64,000 nucleotides of DNA from Lindgomyces ingoldianus (taxonomy: Eukaryota; Ascomycota; Dothideomycetes; Pleosporales; Lindgomycetaceae), in contig NW_022985190.1 of the NCBI RefSeq assembly GCF_010093535.1, forward strand, positions 135,678-199,677, in the 5' to 3' direction. How positions within the stretch are numbered: position 1 is the stretch's first letter; each line of letters opens with the position of its first letter. Below, one piece after another: positions 59,773-64,000 of the stretch. Below the pieces are notes generated by a model, which saw nothing but the letters and a program-made list of their open reading frames with translations, had not been told where the DNA came from and ran no database searches. Position numbers and translations under genes: made by a program.

Positions 59773-61285
59773 CTATTTTTTTTTAGTTTTAGCTTCTTGC
59801 GCTGCTAAATAAATCCGCTTTACTAGTTTATCTATGCTTAACTTCTCTATATTGTTGGATGCTCTTAGCATTAGGACTGCTAGAGAAAGATTAGGATTAT
59901 CTTCAGCTGCAACACTAATCAAGACTTTAAACATTTGCTAGGCAACCTAGGAAGCCGGTGGTCTGAGGAACAGATCTGACTAAAGACATTCCTAAGCTAG
60001 ATTAGTCTCCTTTAGCATAGGCAAAGGGTAACTAGTAAAAGGTCCCTTCTTTAACTAGAGAAGATCTTTAATCTCACGCTGCGCTGTCTTGTTGTCTAGC
60101 TTTGCTTAGTCCACTTTCTTGCTAAAGGGAAATTCTGTAAAAAAGAGCATATAGAGAATAGTGCCTAGCCTGTAAGTTATTGTAAGTAGTTAAACTACAA
60201 AACAGGCGTAACTAAATACTTACGCCTAAACATCTAACATGGGAGACTATAATCCTACTTTCTCTGTTTCCAGAGCTTCAAACCTTAGATCCTGTATGTC
60301 GCAAGTTGTTGTCTCCTATATCTGATACTAGTCAGTCACTGCTGGATGCGGAAACCATATATGACCAGATTTAGAGATGGAACGCTTACTCTTCAAGCAC
60401 TTCGCAATCTGGAAAGCTTTGCCCTTATTAAGCTGTTAGGCATAGTTTTGAGGTGAGTTGTGACGTTAGACATAACCTTAACAATAATTTCAGCTCTATA
60501 AAGAGCTAAGAGAGTAGCCGCTATCTTGTGCCTGATCTGGAGTTTCTGTAGGCGGCTTAGCTTAGCAATAAAGCCTGTCTCCAAAGCATCCGCGAAGCTT
60601 ATGTGCTGTGCCATGTCTTCTATGGCAGCATAAAGGGATCCGTCTATCTCAACAATACTGTACAGCGTCTGGATTTGTGCTATCTCCGTCATATCTTGAT
60701 ACAGCTTGACCACTCAAGGGAGCCCATCCGATACCCCTCTCTTATTAATGACTTCATAGAAGGAGATTTAAGAGCCTTTAAACATTCCTTTTATAGGTTT
60801 CCTGTCGGCAGACTCCTTCAACACACAGATACTTGGGTTAGGCACTGAGACTATATTCAGAGTCGTATTTAGGAGCGGCTTCAGAGACAAGATGTTGCGG
60901 CGCGACTCTGACACGTCGTCCTGAAGCTGGCGAAGTTTCTCTAGCATAGCTTTCCTATCCTTTTCATCCTCTTCCCTGGCATCTCGCATATCATTTATTT
61001 CTGTCGCTAGTGAGCGAAGAGCGTCCGCAGCCTCCGACGAGGCTCCCTTAAGCGCCATCTGAAGCCTGATCAGAAACGAACTGGTCCTGTGTGTGCGTTG
61101 ATGTTCTTCGCATGCTGGATTGAGGGACTCACCAGAATCTCTAATTTGAAAGCCTTGCGGATATTATCTAGCTTTGCTTTTATTGACGTAAGCCTGTGCT
61201 TTATAGTAACATCCAACGCGATGTGCGCAATATTCCATTCTTGACATTGCATCACAAGGCTATAGACCTCCTTTAGACAGTCGCA
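59773..61285 (-). pseudogene. Protein kinase-like pseudogene 2, 5'-truncated
   Basis: Minus strand. The N-terminal part (DCLKEVYSLVMQCQEWNIA) at about 61135-61285 is followed by an intron 61059-61132 (donor GTGAGT, branch CTGAT, acceptor TTCAG) that joins in phase to 60768-61058, a Glu/Lys/Arg-rich probable coiled coil (REEDEKDRKAMLEKLRQLQ). A kinase-fold segment lies at 60393-60713 (SLYAAIEDMAQHISFADAL, LSRLQKLQIRHKIA). At the catalytic-loop position it reads AEIIVKVMSNVTTHLK, without HRD, so it may have been a pseudokinase even before decay. C-lobe remnants (FFTEFPFSKKVD, LISVAAEDNPNL) run to a TAG at 59773-59775. In-frame stops and frame changes occur at about 60715-60765 and 60200-60390. 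The upstream end merges into AT-rich DNA near 61290, where an N-terminal domain seems lost. Confidence 0.6.
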
Positions 61286-61394
61286 TAGTGTTTATTAAAA
61301 CATAACTGTTACTGTTAGTAGTGTTTTTTAGGCGTTACTAATAGTAATAGGGTTTTATTCTTACAGAAAGAGTAAATTAAAACAGCTTTACTAG

Positions 61395-61617
61395 TGTAAC
61401 AAGGTCGGCACGGTCAACCACGTGGCCTTCTCTCGCTCATAGAGGTTTAGGCTAGGCTAGAGACAACCGCTAGTGCTAGTGCTTACCCTAGCATTACCTA
61501 TATATATATTATACTATGCGAGAATACTTAGCTTAAGTATTCTCGTGCGTACCTTTTGGTACAGTGGGGAAAGTCGTATAGTATCGGCTTGGCAGGCGGG
61601 GCGCCTACCTCATTACA
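61395..61617. repeat. Solo LTR with perfect hairpin
   Basis: 223 bp, TGTAACAAGG...CATTACA, TSD ACTAG (61390-61394, 61618-61622). It contains a TATATATATATT box at about 61499-61510 and a perfect 12-bp stem hairpin at 61519-61545. No internal element is present, so it is the product of LTR-LTR recombination. It is almost unmutated although both flanks are AT-rich and mutated. Confidence 0.85.
61519..61545. promoter_or_regulatory. 12-bp stem, 3-nt loop hairpin in solo LTR
   Basis: CGAGAATACTTA, loop GCT, then TAAGTATTCTCG. It lies about 10 bp after the TATA-like run, near the expected transcript start, and could form an RNA stem-loop at the 5' end or a protein-binding palindrome. Confidence 0.7.
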
Positions 61618-61622
61618 ACTAG

Positions 61623-61940
61623 TAGTAATAGTTACTGCTAAGTTAATTAATAGTAAAGCTACTGTTTAGTATAGTTACTATAGTAACTAGTGTTTTTAGA
61701 GGCTCTAGAGGGCTTAATTTTAACATAATCTTCCTAATATAGTTATAAAGATTAGTTAACCTTAAGTAAACAAGTCCTCTAGCAATCTAGTTATATTATA
61801 GCTGCAGAGCCTTAATTATAAAAGGTAATAGCTAGTTTTAATTAATTATAATAGTTTTTCTAGCTTTACTAAAGCACCTTTCACACTTATAGCTTATTAT
61901 AAAGATAGATAGAAAATTAAGAGCTATCTTATATAGTATT
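61623..61940. repeat. AT-rich degraded DNA between solo LTR and TRIM
   Basis: Mutated repeat DNA without recognisable frame; continues at 62371-62941 right of the TRIM. Confidence 0.5.
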
Positions 61941-62365
61941 TGTTGCGTTTTGCCAAAAGGTCAACCTCCTAGCTAGCACAGCAGAAGGATATATGTAGAC
62001 GGATAGCTGTACGCGACACACCCCCTAGCTCAAACCGTGGAACGAGAGAGGTAAAACATAGTAAAACAACCTTAACACACCCTTCCTCTTTAGCCTGAGC
62101 AACAGAACTTAGAGACAGATCTAGTAAGGTAGCCTCTGTAATAAACGCACTGCCTAAATGCTCTTTGCTAAGCGTGGGAATTAAACACGCAGTGCTCTAG
62201 GATAATGCAATCCTATTAGTAGAGCAGGGGTGCGCAAATTTTTTAAGCGCTAACCATCTACACTACGCCGCAAACCAGGCTTATAACTGTTGCGTTTTGC
62301 CAAAAGGTCAACCTCCCAGCTAGCACAGCAGAAGGATATATGTAGACGGATAGCTGTACGCGACA
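61941..62365 (-). mobile_element. Miniature TRIM retrotransposon, 425 bp
   Basis: 78-bp LTRs (61941-62018, 62288-62365) differing at one site, TSD GTATT (61936-61940, 62366-62370). Minus orientation: CCCCCTAGCTC (polypurine complement) follows the left LTR, and AGGCTTATAAC (primer-site complement) precedes the right LTR. The 269-bp interior has no ORF. LTR ends on the minus strand are TGTCGCGT...CGCAACA. Both priming signals match those of E3/E8, so an autonomous Copia of that family is the likely helper. Nearly unmutated, hence recent. Confidence 0.92.
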
Positions 62366-62370
62366 GTATT

Positions 62371-62936
62371 AAATAGTGCTTACACCTAATTTAATACTAC
62401 TAAGTAAGTAGATTTTTATAAATTATATTATTTTTAGCTATAACTAAAAAAATTAGATTAAGTAGTATTAATATACTACAATAGCTTATTTACTATATAT
62501 GCCTTTTTAGCGCTTAAGGATTTAGTAAGAAAGTAAAGATTAACACATAAAGTCTTTATAAACTACTTATTATAGTACTTACTACTTAGTATTTTATGTT
62601 ATTAACTTTTAGTAGGTATTTTTATCTCTTACTTTTACTTTTAAGCTTTATATTATGTATAGATTTTTTTTACACTTTTCTTAGATTTTTTTTAGTAAGT
62701 AATAAATAACGCCTACTTATCTTAGAACTAGATAAGGTGTAGAGATAAGTTTAAAAACATTATAATATAGTAGTATAAAATAAAAGAATTTATTATAAAA
62801 GTTATAAAATATATTATTAGCTTACTAATACTATGTTTATAAAGCTTTTTAAAGTAAAAGAACTATGCTATTTTGTAGGCTTTATAAAAGTAAATTTAAA
62901 GGTGTTAAAGATTTATAAGAGTCTGCTAAAGAGATA
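62371..62936. repeat. AT-rich degraded DNA left of E9
   Basis: Mutated repeat sequence, no gene or recognisable element end apart from the E9 junction. Confidence 0.5.
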
Positions 62937-62941
62937 TATAT

Positions 62942-63259
62942 TGTCACAATTATGCACAAGTAAGGTTATAGAGCTTCGCGGAGGTCTAGTTTAATTACTA
63001 CGTGAGGTATTATAGTAGGTACAAGACGTTGTGTGAGGAACAGAAAAGTTTAGAAGGAAATTAGTAATTAAATACTTAGCTTAGAAGTCTAAGCGCTTTA
63101 AGTATAAATTAAGCCTGTTCTAAGTTTAGTTAGTATTAAAGTAGTTTATGCTTAAGTTTATGTCTATGTTATGTTATATTTATGTTAGACATGCACTAAT
63201 AATACTCTAGTACACGTCTAATATAGTTATGTCTAGGATCTAGAGAGGATACTGTAACA
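62942..63259 (-). repeat. E9 3' LTR
   Basis: 318 bp, TGTCACAATTATG...ACTGTAACA, aligned base for base with the E1 LTR. Mutation density rises from the outer to the inner half. Confidence 0.92.
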
Positions 63260-64000
63260 GTACCCCCCCTTTTATTAAAAAGGGAATTCTTTACATTAGT
63301 AGTTTTAGCATTAAGTTATCTTTATTAGGGTATAGGTTTAGTTTAGATAGGTATTAGGCGTAAAATTAAGTTACTACAGAGTTTTTTTATAAGGCTTCTG
63401 TAGGTTTCTACAATAGTTTATTATATCTAGTCTATTTTATAAGGTATTTATAGGTATGTTTCTTCTTGTTAAACTAGATCTATTTAACATCTTCTATAAT
63501 ATATTCTAGTTTATTATTTATAATAACAGGTTTAGGTAGCAGGTTTAGCTGTCTAAGTAGATAGTTAGATTTAGAGGCTGCTTAGCGCAGTAATAATATG
63601 TGGAACACAGGGTGTATCTTTATGCTGTTAGGTAGGATTAATTAGTAAGCATGCAATAAGACTATATAGGCTACTATAAAAAGGCTAAAGTTTTTTTAAT
63701 TAAGTTTCTTTAATTATTAGTTTATTTAGATATTTCTAGCGTCTAGCTAGACCTTCTTGCTAGCTGCATATGCAAGGGTAAGAGTTTAGGATTAGTTTAT
63801 GTACTTTTATTAAAAAGCTTAAGCCTATGTAAGCTTTTTATAAATATATTTAAATATATTTTAAATCTTATTAATAAGTCTATTTATGTTTATTACTTAT
63901 ATAAATTAATAAGTTAGTTAGAGGGTATTTATAAGTAGTTTAAATTTTATTTAGGGGTAGTATCTATAGTTTGCTAAGAATAGAGATACTTATGTTAATT
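62942..64000 (-). mobile_element. E9: RIP-mutated E1-family copy, runs off window
   Basis: 3' LTR at 62942-63259 (318 bp, same length as E1) followed by the CCCCCCC polypurine complement and the mutated chromodomain and integrase end of pol in minus orientation, to the window edge. The outer about 120 bp of the LTR are nearly identical to E1; inward of that, transitions are dense. The right end and TSD are not visible. Confidence 0.92.

Overview
The window looks like a chromosome segment of a filamentous ascomycete (Pezizomycotina). The evidence is short canonical introns with CTRAY branch points, two DUF6594-type membrane-protein genes, fungal protein-kinase-like genes, chromodomain Gypsy retrotransposons, and sharp alternation between GC-balanced host DNA and very AT-rich blocks in which repeats carry massive C-to-T/G-to-A change, the signature of repeat-induced point mutation (RIP). 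I cannot name the species.

Layout. 1-8440: AT-rich, heavily mutated repeat DNA into which a young chromovirus Gypsy element (E1, minus strand, 1407-7071, TSD CTACT) has inserted. 8440-22920: GC-balanced host DNA, gene-poor, with a partial DUF6594 gene (8606-9157), a complete two-exon DUF6594 gene (16496-17436), and two weak small-gene candidates. 22920-23884: transition DNA. 23885-29546: E2, a heavily mutated plus-strand copy of the E1 family (TSD CCCTG).

29885-51834 is a nest of five insertions that can be ordered from target-site duplications (TSDs). E3 is a minus-strand, internally deleted Copia element (TSD CTTGC/CTCGC). E4 is inserted in E3 and has inverted LTR-like ends (TSD AATAT). 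E5, a 7.6-kb Gypsy chromovirus (TSD CAGAC), and E6, a 548-bp TRIM (TSD ACTAT), are inserted in E4. E7, a second 7.7-kb Gypsy chromovirus (TSD CATCT/TATCT), sits inside the right LTR of E6. E5 and E7 share an antisense ORF between pol and the 3' LTR that is not a standard part of Gypsy elements.

51840-61290: host DNA with two convergent, decayed kinase-like genes. The plus-strand one is cut inside its glycine-rich-loop codons by E8 (54832-58263, TSD TAAAG), a second copy of the E3 Copia family. 61290-64000: AT-rich DNA with a solo LTR (TSD ACTAG), a very small intact TRIM (61941-62365, 78-bp LTRs, TSD GTATT) that shares primer-binding and polypurine signals with the E3/E8 family, and the start of another E1-family copy (E9) running off the window.

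No intact autonomous element remains. E1 is closest, but its gag-pol has many stops. The main biology on view is nested retrotransposition and its mutational silencing: element bodies are destroyed while the outer about 50-200 bp of their terminal LTRs are often spared. All element assignments rest on visible TSD/LTR pairs and translated motifs; family names are by motif only, with no database search.
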